From positions 2,728,001-2,792,000 of the forward strand of contig OW203983.1 in NCBI GenBank assembly GCA_934047225.1: a stretch of 64,000 bases of DNA, given 5' to 3'. This DNA comes from Ypsolopha sequella. Its lineage: Eukaryota > Arthropoda > Insecta > Lepidoptera > Ypsolophidae. Under the pieces are notes generated by a model, which was not told the origin of the DNA, searched no databases, and worked only from the letters and a program-made list of their open reading frames with translations. This document shows positions 1-11,185 of the stretch, one piece after another (the stretch's first letter is position 1; every line of letters starts with the position of its first letter). The position numbers and the translations under genes were made by a program.

Positions 1-135
1 GCTAGCTATTTTAGTTTTTTTAATAAAAATATAAAACCAACTTTTTTCCCTTTTGCCCTGAACCCGCCCCTCTCGCACTGTGTGATTTTTCGGTTGGAGT
101 GACAGTGACAAAATGAAATTCGTATAGCCTCTTAA
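1..135 (-). mobile_element. Family A TTAA element, terminal fragment
   Basis: The left part is cut off by the window edge. The sequence matches the terminal part of the copies at 53271-53697 and 607-1031: an AATAAAAAACCGACTTTTT-like stretch, then CCCTCTCGCACTG, then GGAGTAACAGTGA. It ends in CTCTTAA at 132-135, which is shared with the next element. Non-coding. Confidence 0.7.
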
Positions 136-268
136 GAGGTCCTTCACACTAGGTCGCAAGCAGCGCGGCAGTAGCAGCGCGACTGTCGGCTTTAGTTGTA
201 ATAAGAAGGCTTCTGCTGCTGTCGCGCTGCTGCGGCACTGCTTGCAACCTAATGTGAAGGGGCTCTAA
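132..268. mobile_element. Foldback MITE with TTAA ends
   Basis: Two arms of about 45 bases are inverted copies of each other: 139-183, containing TTCACACTAGGTCGCAAGC, and 221-262. The centre is short and unpaired. The ends are TTAAGAG and CTCTAA. The left TTAA is shared with the preceding element and the right CTAA with the following one. Too short to encode a protein, so a non-autonomous DNA element. Confidence 0.75.
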
Positions 269-610
269 GAGCGGTATCGTAGCCGGATTGTGAAAAACCC
301 GTCTTTTTCTAATTAATCGAAACAGAACACTGAGATTAAAAATTCACTCAATAGTTATTCAACAAAACCCTCGCAAGGTTTTCATTGGTTTCTGTAAATT
401 AGAATTTAAAATTTTGTAAATTCAAAATTTTGGAAATTCTAATTTACAGACACCAATGGAAGCTTTGCGATGGTAACATACACAATACATAGGTAATAAG
501 GTTTTGTTTGATAACTATTAGGTAGCTGTGTATTTTGAATTTAAATGTTCTGTTTCGTTTAATTAGAAAAAGGCGGGTTTTTCACAATACGGCTGCGATA
601 CCGCTCTTAA
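265..610. mobile_element. Foldback MITE, TTAAGAGCGG termini
   Basis: Long imperfect inverted repeat. AGAGCGGTATCGTAGCCGG at the left pairs with CGGCTGCGATACCGCTCTTAA-type sequence at 588-610, and AATTAGAATTT / AAATTCTAATT pairs in the middle. The right TTAA (607-610) is also the left TTAA of the next element. The left TTAA has decayed to CTAA. Confidence 0.8.
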
Positions 611-1031
611 GGCGATATGTAAAAGTTTTAGCATCCCTGTTACTCCATATGCTAAAAAACCCTCAGTGCGAGAGGGACGGATTCATGAAAAAGTAGCAAA
701 AAGTCGGTTTTTTATTAATATAAAATGTACTAAAGTTGCTATCAAAATGTCGTTTTACCAAGTCCTAGATACTGTTAAAACCCATCTAATAAAATATAAT
801 TGCAGTCCATATGTCATTCTAAATTGTCAAACCAGCAGAATTGGTGTCGAAAAAGACGAAATTTCAATAAATATTGGTATCGAGCCGAATTTCTCCAATC
901 GCGTTTCTGTTTTAACAGATCCCTAGAAAAAGATTCCAAAAATATTATACTATTTTATCAAAATAATATATGATTTACCGAAGTAGATATGCAAGTTCTT
1001 AAAGTGTCGATTTTTTTCCGTAGCGCCTTAA
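607..1031 (+). mobile_element. Family A TTAA element, full-length copy
   Basis: 425 bp, starting TTAAGGCGATATG and ending TAGCGCCTTAA. Homologous full copies lie at 52848-53274 and 53271-53697, with further copies at 1-135, 3865-4280 and 7078-9735. The 86-codon ORF at 666-926 is internal and is not conserved in the other copies. I treat the element as a non-autonomous TTAA-targeting DNA transposon. Confidence 0.8.
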
Positions 1032-1232
1032 GGAAGGCCCTAACATGAAATTTAAAGGTAACTTCGTAACAGTTTTTTCTATCGAGTGAACCTAAAGCTT
1101 TTGCGTTTTTTCTAAGATGAACCTATCGGAAATACATATAGTCTTATATCTATATTATTTTTATCAAATCGATTGACCAAGTTACAAGTGGTAATCTAAA
1201 TTTGAGCATTTGACATTATATGGACCCTTTAA
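1028..1232 (+). mobile_element. Family D TTAA element
   Basis: About 205 bp, beginning TTAAGGAAGGCCC and ending GGACCCTTTAA. It is homologous along its length to 9212-9430. Its first TTAA is the last TTAA of the family A copy to its left. Confidence 0.65.
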
Positions 1233-1958
1233 AGCTTATAGCTAGAAATATGGAGACCCATAGCATGTAGCTATGTATGAAACTGGGTAAGAAGCTAAAG
1301 ATAAATGATAAAGAAATTTGTGGAGAGAGCGTTTGTTTCACTTTCTTTCGACGCTATACGAAATAGGTACTTCCGTTTTTCCGCCTGCTGTAGAAAGTCT
1401 AGAACCAGACTTTATATAATTATAGGTAGTAAAATATATATCGACCACTAATTGTGGTCGGCATCAGTTACACAATTATATATAAAAGTCAAAAATTAAT
1501 AATTATAAATTATTAATTATATAATAATAATTATTAAGTATGAAAACTGTGAATTACTTACTATAGTTTGCTTTTATTTATACCAGTAGCGTACCATACA
1601 CACACACACACCACTGCATTGCGTTTATACACGGCGGCACACAAAGCCGAGAATTGTATTTCCCCCTCCAAAACCCACGCTTTGAGGTGATTGATTTAAG
1701 ACTGACCGCTGACCGTGTTCATAAAAGATGTTTCAAAATATGTCGTTGCGATAATTATAATTGTTTGATTCTTCTAAATAACAACCAGATTGTGGTTCTC
1801 ATGTAAAGTTCAGCAACTTTCATTTAGTTACCTTATTTGACTAAATTAATTTCGCACCTTTTACTGTAAAGCTAGGATGCTTTTACTGAACTTGCTTAAT
1901 TTTACACCTACTTGACTAAACACACAAAAATAATTAGATATAAATTGGCAGTGTACAG
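1233..1958. other. AT-rich stretch, no gene seen
   Basis: No coding potential. 1440-1470 (CGACCACTAATTGTGGTCGG with GCATCAGTT) resembles the inverted-repeat tips of 16975-17420. A (CA)n run lies at 1598-1612. Confidence 0.5.
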
Positions 1959-2548
1959 TTAGGCTACGTTTCAAAACGTGTGATCTTCGTGCGAAATTTC
2001 ACTCGTTTTTAAGAAAGAGACAGAGCTATATACTAGAAAGAGAATGAAAGATCTGGTTTTGAAACGCTTGCGAGTGATTCCCGTGAGAAAAGCGTTTTGA
2101 AACGGTCTGGAGTGACACACGTCAAGTAAATACATAACCTCAAATCAAAATAAATAAATTAAGTAAAGTACCTAAATACCTATTGCTTTTAATATGGATG
2201 GCATTGCAACCTTTGCATTTGCAAGCCATAATCCTGTCGAAGCAGTTTCGAAACATTTTCCCGTATTCGTACGGAAATGTTGAATTCTATTTTCAAAAAT
2301 TGTCCGAATTCCGAGAAAACTCCGAAATGACAACTGTCAGGCGAATTTTAACGGTACCCAAACAGAGTTAGAAATCGCACTTGTCAGTGCGATATTCACA
2401 TTCCCCGAAAGCGTTTCTAAACACTTAGCGCAACTGTCAGGTAACAGTTCGTTTACCCTCGGTTTCACTCGGGTCGATTTTTGAACGATGCAGGGTAAAA
2501 TTCGCATCGCTCCGAGTGATAATCACACGTTACGAAACGTACCCTTAA
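1959..2548. mobile_element. TTAA-type MITE, about 590 bp
   Basis: The right end TCACACGTTACGAAACGTA-CCCTTAA is the inverted copy of the left end TTAGGCTACGTTTCAAAACGTGTGA, about 25 bases with a few mismatches. One A of the left TTAA appears lost. No transposase remnant inside. Confidence 0.6.
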
Positions 2549-2940
2549 TTATATTATCCATGTGACTGAAAGAAGAAGCGTAAGCTGCATTTGTTTCGTT
2601 TTAGTGCCTTGCTTGATCTTTTTGTGCTCAATTCGTTTATAAAAGTCTAAAACCTTAATATTTTATCCATATTAAACAAATTTTTTAATGGTTGTTCAGC
2701 AAATAGCTGAAAATATTCTGAAAAAAAAACAGATTGTTCACATTTTACTGAAACGCGTATCCTAATTTATTTTATTTTCATTTTATTTCTTATCAACTTA
2801 AATAGCTTTACGATATAGAAACCAAATAACCCGGTTATGTTTTAATTCGAGGTCAAACTGTATATTTCCTGGCCTAATAGTCGGCGCTCCAACATTAAAG
2901 TGTGTGCATCTTATTGCAGTGTTTGAAATTATAATCTACT
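2549..2940. other. No feature recognised
   Basis: AT-rich, with stops in all frames and no repeat match within the window. Confidence 0.4.
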
Positions 2941-3081
2941 TATAGTCCGTATAATATAGCTTGAGCCCTGTGACAGCAGGACAGCGCTATACAATTTGTA
3001 TTTCTAACTCTTTTTCTCATGTTCAAATATGTATAGCGCTGACAGCTGTCAAATGGCTCAAGCTATATTATACGGACTATA
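2941..3081. mobile_element. Short MITE with 27-bp inverted repeats
   Basis: TATAGTCCGTATAATATAGC at 2941-2960, continuing CTTGAGCC, is repeated as a near-perfect reverse complement at 3056-3081. Nested inner arms (GACAGCAGGACAGCGCTAT / ATAGCGCTGACAGCTGTC) extend the fold. The ends lie at TA dinucleotides, which suggests a Tc1/mariner-type non-autonomous element, although the exact target duplication is ambiguous. Confidence 0.7.
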
Positions 3082-3864
3082 GTATGGAGTCGACACGTTT
3101 AGGTATGTGTAATTAAAATATGTCAATTTAATTTTTGAAAATTAATTTTAAAGTTATTTGATGATCATTATAATCCACTTTTTGTACGGAAAGTATATTT
3201 ACCTCTAGTTTAGATATTCGATCCGGAATTTCGGAATTGATGACGATTGGTCAATTGGTCTTTAAATTGTCATTTTTGTTTAGTAAACTTATCCACGTCA
3301 ACAAACTTTTTGTTTTTGTCTGCTCGAATTTGCACATTTAATTATTATTACTATTTTTAGAGCTTACGGGCGAAGTAAATCGACGAACATTGTTTACCGT
3401 CTGGCAAAACATAGAAGATAGTTCGAGAAAAGTCGATGCAGTAATTAAGTACTTGTCAGGCTCCTATACTTATACTTGCAAAAAACTACTGTCTAAATTA
3501 CAAAATAAATTCATGCTCATAATAATTTTTCCCTTTTATTTTAATTTATTATCTTTGTGAAAGATGCACAACAGGTGTGTTAGGATCGTAAAAGACATAG
3601 ATTTGTAGTCTCTGTCTAACCGTCTGAGACAAGGTGTGAGTATAATATGTATTTAAATATAAGTTTTTCTACAAAATACTTTTGAAAATTGTGATTGTAG
3701 ATTGTGAAAAGAGACCACTGTGCGGCGGCGGCGCCGCGTGGTGAAGTGACGACGATTGATTACAGCGTTGTATAGTAACACATACATGAAAAAGTTACTC
3801 ACACATGTATGCTTGTGACACCACACTGTGCAATACTAGGCTAAAATTTGGCGAAATATCATGA
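3082..3864. other. No gene seen
   Basis: AT-rich. A short GC-rich run (GCGGCGGCGGCGCCGCG) lies at about 3721-3738 and has no reading frame attached. Confidence 0.4.
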
Positions 3865-4280
3865 TTAAGGTGATATACCGTGCTAGCAAAGGTCCCCGTT
3901 ACTCCAGGCAGAAAGACCCGCAGTGCGAAAGGGACGGAATCGGGGAAAATTGTCAAAAAGTCGGTTTTAAATTAATGCAAAATTAACTAAAATAGCTACA
4001 AAAAATTCCATAACCAGTAATTTAGGTGTAGTTAAAACCCATCTAAATAAATATTTTTCAAGTCTGTTTGCTATCCTAGTTTGTCAGAATATCAAAAAAG
4101 TGTAAATTTAGACCTGATTTCAATAATTATTTCTATCGAATCAAATTTCTCCTATCGCGTTTCTGATAGACCAAAATCTAGTAAAAGGTCCCAAAATTGT
4201 TACACTAATTTATTTTACTTGGAACTTCATTAAAAGAGCAGATAATTAAATTCAAAAAGTGTCAATTTCCACGGTATAGC
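3865..4280 (+). mobile_element. Family A TTAA element, diverged copy
   Basis: Begins TTAAGGTGATATACCG and aligns throughout with the reverse complement of 52848-53274, including the CAGTGCGAAAGGGACGGAAT and TTAAAACCCATCT blocks. The right terminus (GGTATAGCCCC) has lost its TTAA. Confidence 0.65.
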
Positions 4281-4439
4281 CCCTGTGCAATTTTTTTTAC
4301 TTATATTTTGTTCATCCGCAAAAAATATAATTGGCCTGAACTTTTGTATAGGAAACGGATCCCCTTAGTATTTTATATATAAGATATCTAAACATCTAAA
4401 CTAGTATAAAAATAGTGGAAACACAATAATTCATTAATC

Positions 4440-4640
4440 AATATAAAATAAAAAGGCTTTGTCCTGAGTGACTGACTGACTGACAGACAATGTACAGCCC
4501 AAAACCACTGGACGTAGAGACTTTAAATTTGGAGTTTCTGCTTTTTGGTAAAAACGCACACTAAAACAGGATTTTGAATAATTCTTACCCCAAAGGGTTC
4601 AAAAAGGGGATCAAAATTTTAACAAAATACCTTCATTTTG
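4440..4640 (+). mobile_element. Fragment related to the Helitron-like repeat
   Basis: Contains GACTGACTGACTGACAGAC followed by CAGCCCAAAACCACTGGACG and a weak repeat ending AAAAAGGGGATCAAAATTTT. The same order of blocks opens the element at 54485-56567. Its own ends are not visible. Confidence 0.4.
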
Positions 4641-4797
4641 GCGACATCGTTGACGCTAGTCAGGCGAAATTTTGAAAGTTAACTCCTGAGATTATATCAA
4701 CATACACTTGATTTAGGATTTTCCGGAATTATTAAAACTGAAAAGTCAGAGTCCGTTTTTCATCAAAAATATGGAAAATTGTGATATTCTTCGCGTG

Positions 4798-5150
4798 ATT
4801 ACAAAAGCCTGTTGATTTCGGCCAGGTACTCGGCCCAACCACTCGGACTTTTAAAGTAGACACGCTCACTTTAATCACAAAATTAATACATCCAGAAGGC
4901 CGATTCGACGACGGAGCGAAAACAGACGCACACATGCATAGACGCGTACGTACCATGATCTCGGCAGAATTTCGTATTGGCATTCACCCAAGTATCTTTG
5001 AGATCGTCGTACGTACGCGTCTATGTGTGCGTGCGCCTGTTTTCGCTAGTTTATTCAGAGTAAACATTCTGTAAGTGGTTATTTTGTGCTTTAATCCCCA
5101 GAGCGTTTGGGCCAACATAATGGCCCAAACCAACAGGCTTTTATAGTAGG
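4798..5150. mobile_element. Large foldback element
   Basis: Arms of roughly 150 bases are imperfect inverted copies. The left contains AAAAGCCTGTTGATTTCGGCC and GGAGCGAAAACAGACGCACAC; the right contains the complements at 5001-5047 and 5100-5145 (CCAACAGGCTTTTATAGTAG). The left arm also matches 9736-9790 in reverse. No transposase. Confidence 0.6.
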
Positions 5151-5999
5151 TCAATCGGTTTTCTCCAACTAGAAAAGCCCGAGTGTTTGTCTCTAACAGG
5201 GAATTGTAGTGCAGGTATGTTTACTCTAAAACCCCGAGCTTTACGACAAAATTTGCAGATCTTAAAACTCTTAAACAGTCGCAACAGGAATGTATTTAAT
5301 TCAAAAACGTTTAGTTCAGTTCGAGAACGGTCTGCGAATATGAAATGACAGAGATAGCGCGCTGTTTACTACTTCCTTTTTAAATGTTATTAGTGACAAG
5401 CATGGAAAGATTCTACAAGGGTTTAAAAAAAATTAAACTTTGAATCTATTTTCTATTTTCGAAGTACAGTTAGATCCAAATGTTTCTCTATAATGTAGTC
5501 GATGTAGATATAGCAATGTGTAACTGCGAATTCGGGATAGGAGGCAGATATTGCAAGTACTTGTATGCTGTAGAACGTGAGTATGGACTGTGCTTCAAAA
5601 CTTCATTACATTTATTGAATTGAAACGCGTCGGCTATCCCGATCAAAAATACTTATTGAGGTGAGCCGTTTTGCATACAATACATTGCATTTTTCAGAAG
5701 ATGAAAGAAAATCTTAAGCAAAATTAGCCCTTGGTGAAGATATACCAGAAGATTTTTTGAAAATATGTCGTGCTATGTTGAGAAAACCGTCGACAATTTA
5801 GATATACACCCTGAATTTGTGCAACTAGTCCCAGAAACCTCTTTCAGTCGATTGTTCAAATCCCAAGCAGCAGTGCTGTCACCGTATTGTCACGAGTATT
5901 TCTAGTGAGCCAATCCTGTCTGAACAAATTTCTAAAGGTCTGCTTGTCGATGGTATTTAATCTGGATTTAAAAGAGTAACTCATTTTACAAAAAACCGG
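5151..5999. other. No gene recognised
   Basis: No convincing ORF. 5700-5960 is slightly less AT-rich with short open stretches broken by stops. It could be very old coding sequence, but I cannot assign it. Confidence 0.35.
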
Positions 6000-6580
6000 C
6001 CAAGTGCGAGTCGGACTCGCGCACGAAGGGATTTTGTTCCTGCTGATGCGAATCGCCCCGTGTTTAGAGGGGACTAAAAGTTTGGCGTGGTACTCGTTAA
6101 CTTGTAAAGCCTACTTAGCTGTGATAGTTTTCCTTTTAATTTCGTTATGTATACTACTGCCGTGATTTTTTTCACGTCTCCAAATACAACCGTTTCGCTA
6201 GCCGGTGGGGAGACACTTGACTCTAACAAAAAATAACACTTTTAAGCTTAATATTTCGCAAACGGAACCCTAGATCGAAAAATAATCTTCCCACACCCCC
6301 AATATTTTTAAATTACCTATTCAACAACACACCACACTAGGGGATAGACGAGAAAATAAATCATCCCCACTTTACGTGCAGAGGACGTACCATTAAAAAA
6401 TTATTTTTTTCAAAATTTTACTATATCACTTTATCGGTGTGATAAATATGTATATCCATGCCAAATTACAGCCTTCTAGTACTAATAGTATCTTAGCTAA
6501 GCCGTGGACAGACAGACAGACAGACAGACGGACATGGCGAAACTATAACGGTTCCTTGTTGTTGACTACAGAATCCTAAA
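6000..6580 (+). repeat. Lepidopteran CCGGCCAAGTGCGAGTC interspersed repeat
   Basis: Starts with CCGGCCAAGTGCGAGTCGGA and ends in a GACAGACAGACAGACGGACA tract followed by ATGGCGAAACTATAACGG and GACTACAGAATCCTAAAA. This arrangement is familiar from many moth and butterfly genomes. Non-coding. Related ends recur at 24356, 33745, 39895, 48826, 51836 and 61771. Confidence 0.8.
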
Positions 6581-7077
6581 AAATTACTGCAATAACTTGA
6601 ACATCACCACATACACGAATGTTTTGTCCATTAAAAAAACTTAAGAAGCCCACGTCATCTGGTAAATTGTATAGAACAAAAAAAGATTATATAAGAGTCC
6701 AACCGACCTCTATTGAAGGATGAGTTCAAATAGGTATAAAATAGGGAAATCGAATTCAGTCTGGACTCCTTTCTAATGAAGAAACACCCAAAAGAGCTCG
6801 CAAAAGGCCTCATAAAATAAGCCCAAGTATTGATTAAGGAGTGCCTAGTGCAACAAAGTTAAAACTAAAATAATTACATTCTAATGTTTGATAGTGCATT
6901 TATGTAGACTTGAGTTGATGTCTTACATTAAATTTATAAATCTGCAGAAATGTTTGTTTTGTTTTCTTACAATAAAACCTTCCTCTCCACCGCCTCTCAG
7001 GGTTTTGTAGTGACTCTATTATAAAACACCGACTTTAATTTCCTGTTGGTTTCGGCCCCTTGAACGGCCGAAACACT
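6581..7077. other. No gene recognised
   Basis: AT-rich. 7040-7077 contains a CTGTTGGTTTCGGCCCC tract related to the foldback at 4798-5150. Confidence 0.35.
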
Positions 7078-7518
7078 GGCGCTACGAAAACAAAATCGAC
7101 ACTTTAAGAACTTGCATATCTACTTCAGTAAATCATGTATTATTTTGATAAATTAGTATATTATTTTTGGATTCTTTTTCTAGGGACCTGTTAAGGCTGC
7201 GTATAAACCTGGACAAATTAGTGATTTTGCCCCCGCATCCCCGCACCTCAACTGTTTGCGCGACCGGCCGTCACCGGCCGCGAGCGCTATTTCTTAGCTC
7301 CCACGAGCGGTGTGGATCCGCGGTCATTAACCCGTGCACGTGCTAGTTTTCAATAATAAGTATAATGCATCTACGATGTATAAAATTCAACCCAGTTGAC
7401 AAAACGGTTTGTTCGCAATGGCATTTTTTTGCGTAATTGTGTTTGCATCTAATTTTTATATTTCAAAATTTTATTTTTCGAAAGTCATACTTGCAAAGAT
7501 AATGATAACGATGATGAT

Positions 7519-8548
7519 ACAACGATACGTCGATACGACGATACGTCGATACAACGATACGTCGATACAACGATACGCCGATACGTCGATACGCCAATAC
7601 GTCGATACGACGATACGTCGATACGGGGATACGTCGATACAACGATACGTCAATACACCGATACAACGATACGTCGATACAACGATACGTCGATACAACG
7701 ATACGCCGATACGTCGATACGCCAATACGTCGATACGACGATACGTCGATACGGGGATACGTCGATACAACGATACGTCAATACACCGATACGTCGATAC
7801 GTCGATACGGGGATACGTCGATACAACGATACGTCGATACGCCGATACGTCGATACGTCGAAACGGGGATACGTCGATACAACGATACGTCGATACGACG
7901 ATACGTCGATACGGGGATACGTCGATACAACGATACGTCGATACGTCAATACGTCGATACGTCGATACGCCGATACGTCGATACGACGATACGCCAATAC
8001 GGGGATACGTCGATACAACGATACGTCAATACACCGATACGTCGATACGCCGATACGGGGATACGTCGATACAACGATACGTCGATACGCCGATACGTCG
8101 ATACGTCGATACGGGGATACGTCGATACAACGATACGTCGATACGACGATACGTCGATACGGGGATACGTCGATACAACGATACGTCGATACGCCGATAC
8201 GTCGATACGCCGATACGTCGATACGACGATACGTCGATACGGGGATACGTCGATACGTCGATACGTCGATACGCCGATACGTCGATACGCCGATACGTCG
8301 ATACGGGGATACGTCGATACAACGATACGTCAATACGCCGATACGTCGATACGTCGATACGTCGATACGTCGATACGGGGATACGTCGATACGCCGATAC
8401 GTCGATATGTCGATACGGGGATACGTCGATACAACGATACGTCGATACGTCGATACGGGGATACGTCGATACAACGATACGTCGATACGCCGATACGTCG
8501 ATACGCCGATACGTCGATACGCCGATACGAGAATACGTCGATACGCCG
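7519..8548. repeat. GATACGTC octamer tandem array
   Basis: About 1.03 kb of head-to-tail 8-bp units of form GATACNNN. In the clean parts GATACGTC alternates with a variable unit (GATACAAC, GATACGCC, GATACGGG or GATACGAC), giving a 16-bp dimer. Most units carry two CpGs, which is very unusual in this AT-rich window. Because 24 bases are eight codons, every frame is open and reads as an octapeptide repeat (RYVDTSIR-like on plus, STYRRIDV-like on minus). The 385-codon plus ORF and 274-codon minus ORF are by-products of this periodicity. Confidence 0.95.
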
Positions 8549-8572
8549 ATGGTGATGGTGAGATAAGGTTTT

Positions 8573-8650
8573 GTTAGTCTCCCAGAGGGGTAGGCAGCTA
8601 GGCAGAGACTACAGATTTCCATCTGCTACGATCCAGACACAACTCTTTCG
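8573..8650 (+). repeat. Conserved GTAGGCAGAGACTACA lepidopteran block
   Basis: CTCCCAGAGGGGTAGGCAG, CAGAGACTACAGATTTCC, CTGCTACGATCCAGACACA and CGCCTCTTCCACATCCATC occur in this order. 32438-32526 has the same order and 17208-17245 has the last part. I know the block as a common lepidopteran dispersed repeat but cannot name the parent element. Confidence 0.7.
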
Positions 8651-9211
8651 CCTCTTCCACATCCATCAACCATATTTATTGTGATATTAAATTGTAAGCT
8701 AAAAAAAATACCTCAGACGAAAAACATAGCGATATTCATTAGTCCATTGAGACAACCTTTAGTTCAACATCTTTAATAAAACATGACCTATCTACTTATT
8801 TTGTTAAGTAATGGCGTACCTTTGCATTACTTTCATCCACTGCTTTATTTTCACTCGCAAAACATTTTTATTCCATTTTTTACATTGGTTGCATTTATTT
8901 CCCATGTTTCAAATTACGAGATTTATTTAAATTACGAAACCGGGACGTCGAGAGCGCAAAAACGTAGCCCTCCCGTCTCAACGGAGCGATCACAACTGAC
9001 CGACGGGTGAGTGACGAAACAAAGCATGGAACAAAAAGCGCGTGCGACCGAGATATCTTGTCGCCGCCTTGTCTCAGAATAAATCGACGTAAGCGCCAAT
9101 TCTTAGATGTTAAATTAAATGAAAACGAAACAGAATTATTCAAAATCCCCGTGCAATTATACGGGGTCATTTGTTTTCTTATTTTTAATACAAATTTCAA
9201 GGCAAACTGTT

Positions 9212-9430
9212 TTAAGAAAGGTCCTTTAACACTCGAAAAACATGAAATATAGAGGTAACTTCATAATTTTTTTCTATCGAGCGAACTTAAAGCTTTTGCG
9301 TTTTTGCTTCTGCACGAATATCAGCCCTATAGTCTATTATCTATATTATTTTTATTAAACCGATTGACCAAGTTACACAATGTTTTATGCTCATTTGAAA
9401 TTGTGCATCTGACATTATACCGACCCTTAA
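9212..9430 (+). mobile_element. Family D TTAA element
   Basis: Runs from TTAAGAAAGGTCC to CGACCCTTAA and aligns with 1028-1232 over most of its length (GGTAACTTCRTAA, CGATTGACCAAGTTACA). It forms the right end of the insertion at 7191-9430. Confidence 0.65.
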
Positions 9431-9803
9431 AACAGAAACGTGGTTAGAGAAATTCGGCTCGATAGAAATATTTATTGAAATGAGGTCTCTTTCGACACTA
9501 AATCTCCTGGTTTGACAATTTAGAATGACATATGGACTGCAATTATATTTTATTAGATGGGTTTTAACGGTATCTAGGACCTGGTTAAACGAAATTTTGA
9601 TACCAACTTTAGTTCATTTTATATTAATAAAAATCCAACTTTTTGCTACTTTTCCACGAATCCATCCCTCTTGCACTGAGGGTTTTTTCGCATATGGAGT
9701 AACAAGGATGCTAAAACTTTTACATATTGCCTTAAAAGCCCGAGTGGTTGGGCCAAGTAGCTTTTGTAAACACGCGATATTCTTCAGATACCATCTATAA
9801 AAC

Positions 9804-10040
9804 CAGTGGCGTGCACAGAACTTTTTGCTGGAAAAGCAAGCAATTGGTTAAGAATAACAATAACAAAAATATGAAAAAATTTTAATACGCCAGGGTAGAC
9901 AATGTTTACCCAAGAGTAAAAATTTCCAACACAAACTTTTTTTTCCAAAGTGATATATAAATTTTTTCATATATATTTTTTTATTGTTATTCTTGACCAA
10001 TTACTTGCTTTTTCAGCAAAAATTTCTGTGCACGCCACTG
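9804..10040. mobile_element. hAT-type MITE with 8-bp target duplication
   Basis: The termini CAGTGGCGTGCACAGA / TCTGTGCACGCCACTG extend into arms of about 70 bases. The flanks are a perfect 8-bp duplication, TATAAAAC, at 9796-9803 and 10041-10048. An 8-bp duplication with a CAGTG terminus is the hAT signature. 237 bp, no coding capacity. Confidence 0.92.
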
Positions 10041-10068
10041 TATAAAACTATAGTGTTTGATATAAACA

Positions 10069-10563
10069 CTATTCCGTAATTGGCTGACAGACAATGCACA
10101 GGCTGAAGATAGAAACATCAAACTTGAAAAATACGTTCCTTAGAGAGTGCAGGGGTGTAATATATAAGATTTTTAGAAAATAAACAGCCAAGAATTGGGT
10201 GAAAACGTTTGAATTGAAAAACTTTACCCTGCGTGATAATTGTAACTTGATAAAAATACTGTGCATAACAAAAAAACACATTCAACACAGCGTTTTTCAA
10301 AATTTTCAAAAATCGTCTAGTAAAACGAGGTGCAAAAGTTTGCAAGAAAAAACGTATTCCATTTGTGTATTCGTTTGAAACTTAGTATAACTCTTGAAAA
10401 AAAATTTGCAGACATGTATTTTAGCTTTGGAGGTGCACCAAGAAAGGATTTTTCTAAATGTTCAAACTTCGTTTTGCCTGACGAGTTGTTAAAGTTTCAT
10501 GGGAAAATCTAATTCGAATTTAAATCCGAAACTACGCGGACGAAGTCGGGGGCAAAAGCTAGT
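10069..10563 (+). mobile_element. Helitron-like 3' terminus
   Basis: Ends with ACGCGGACGAAGTCGGGGGC, then AAAAGCTAGT. CTAGT fits the CTRRT end of Helitrons, and the preceding GGAC-GAA-GTC can form the subterminal hairpin. The same tip occurs in reverse at 36083-36110. The 5' boundary is not clear. The short ORFs here look non-coding. Confidence 0.55.
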
Positions 10564-11185
10564 TTTATATTAAGTAACACAGTCTTAATACAGTATGATA
10601 AAGGTATTATCGAAATCCAACAGAAACACTCGACGTTTTTTGCATCAGCTGCTGTACAGAATTTCAAAATTCAAAAGACAAACGCGCCGAAAAAGACTCG
10701 ACCCTTGCCACGAGCACTAAAAAAAAAACAATTCAAACCGATTTTATGGAACACTCGAGCAGTTGTTGTTGTAGCGGTCACTATAATGGTTTGAAAAACG
10801 AAAAAAAGAGACCCAATAGTCGTTTAATAAAAGTTGCAGGTTCCATATTTATTCCAGAGAAGTAAAAGGTAACAATTCCAAGAACAGCGCCTCTTCGTTC
10901 TCACGAGTTCAATGGAGATCCATATTCTGGTTTTTGATAGAGTTAGTGCAATAAACTGTTAATTACAGGCAATGCGCCGAATGTAATAAAAGTATATAAT
11001 ATGTATTTTACGGTGGGCATAAATTGTTTTTCGTCTCAGAAACACTGGTCCAATTCACCGAATCTTGCTTAAAACTTGATCTACGGGTATAGGTGTAATT
11101 AATACTTAATATACACTTAAAACATTTTTCTTGTGATAAATATAATATATTCTGGGTATGAAGTTGTATCAAATAAAGCTATTTA
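10564..11185. other. No gene recognised
   Basis: AT-rich sequence without repeat matches in the window. Contains short A runs and no ORF above noise. Confidence 0.35.

Larger units (their letters stand above)
7191..9430. mobile_element. 2.2-kb TTAA-flanked insertion with octamer array
   Basis: Inserted in family A with duplication of TTAA (7191-7194 and 9427-9430). The termini TTAAGGCTGCGTATAAAC and TTAAGGGTCGGTATAATG (reverse complement of the right end) agree at about 14 of 18 positions. It contains a GC-rich left flank (7230-7330), the octamer array, a conserved lepidopteran block and a family D element at its right end. It may therefore be several nested insertions rather than one. No transposase is visible. 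Confidence 0.65.
7078..9735 (-). mobile_element. Family A copy split by a TTAA insertion
   Basis: 7078-7194 matches the first part of 53271-53697, up to the internal CTGTTAA. 9427-9735 continues with AAACAGAAACGTGG and runs to the terminal GCCTTAA. The 2.2 kb between is foreign and flanked by TTAA on both sides; the uninterrupted copies have a single TTAA at this point. Confidence 0.8.

Noticed and set aside
666..926. 86-codon ORF
   Set aside because: Lies wholly inside a family A element and is not open in the other copies of that element.
3719..3740. CpG-rich promoter
   Set aside because: Only about 20 bases of GCG repeats, with no adjacent exon or transcript-like feature.
7409..8566. 385-codon ORF on the plus strand and 274- and 198-codon ORFs on the minus strand
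   Set aside because: They are the octamer array read through. All frames are open because three octamers equal eight codons, and the leader has no recognisable signal.
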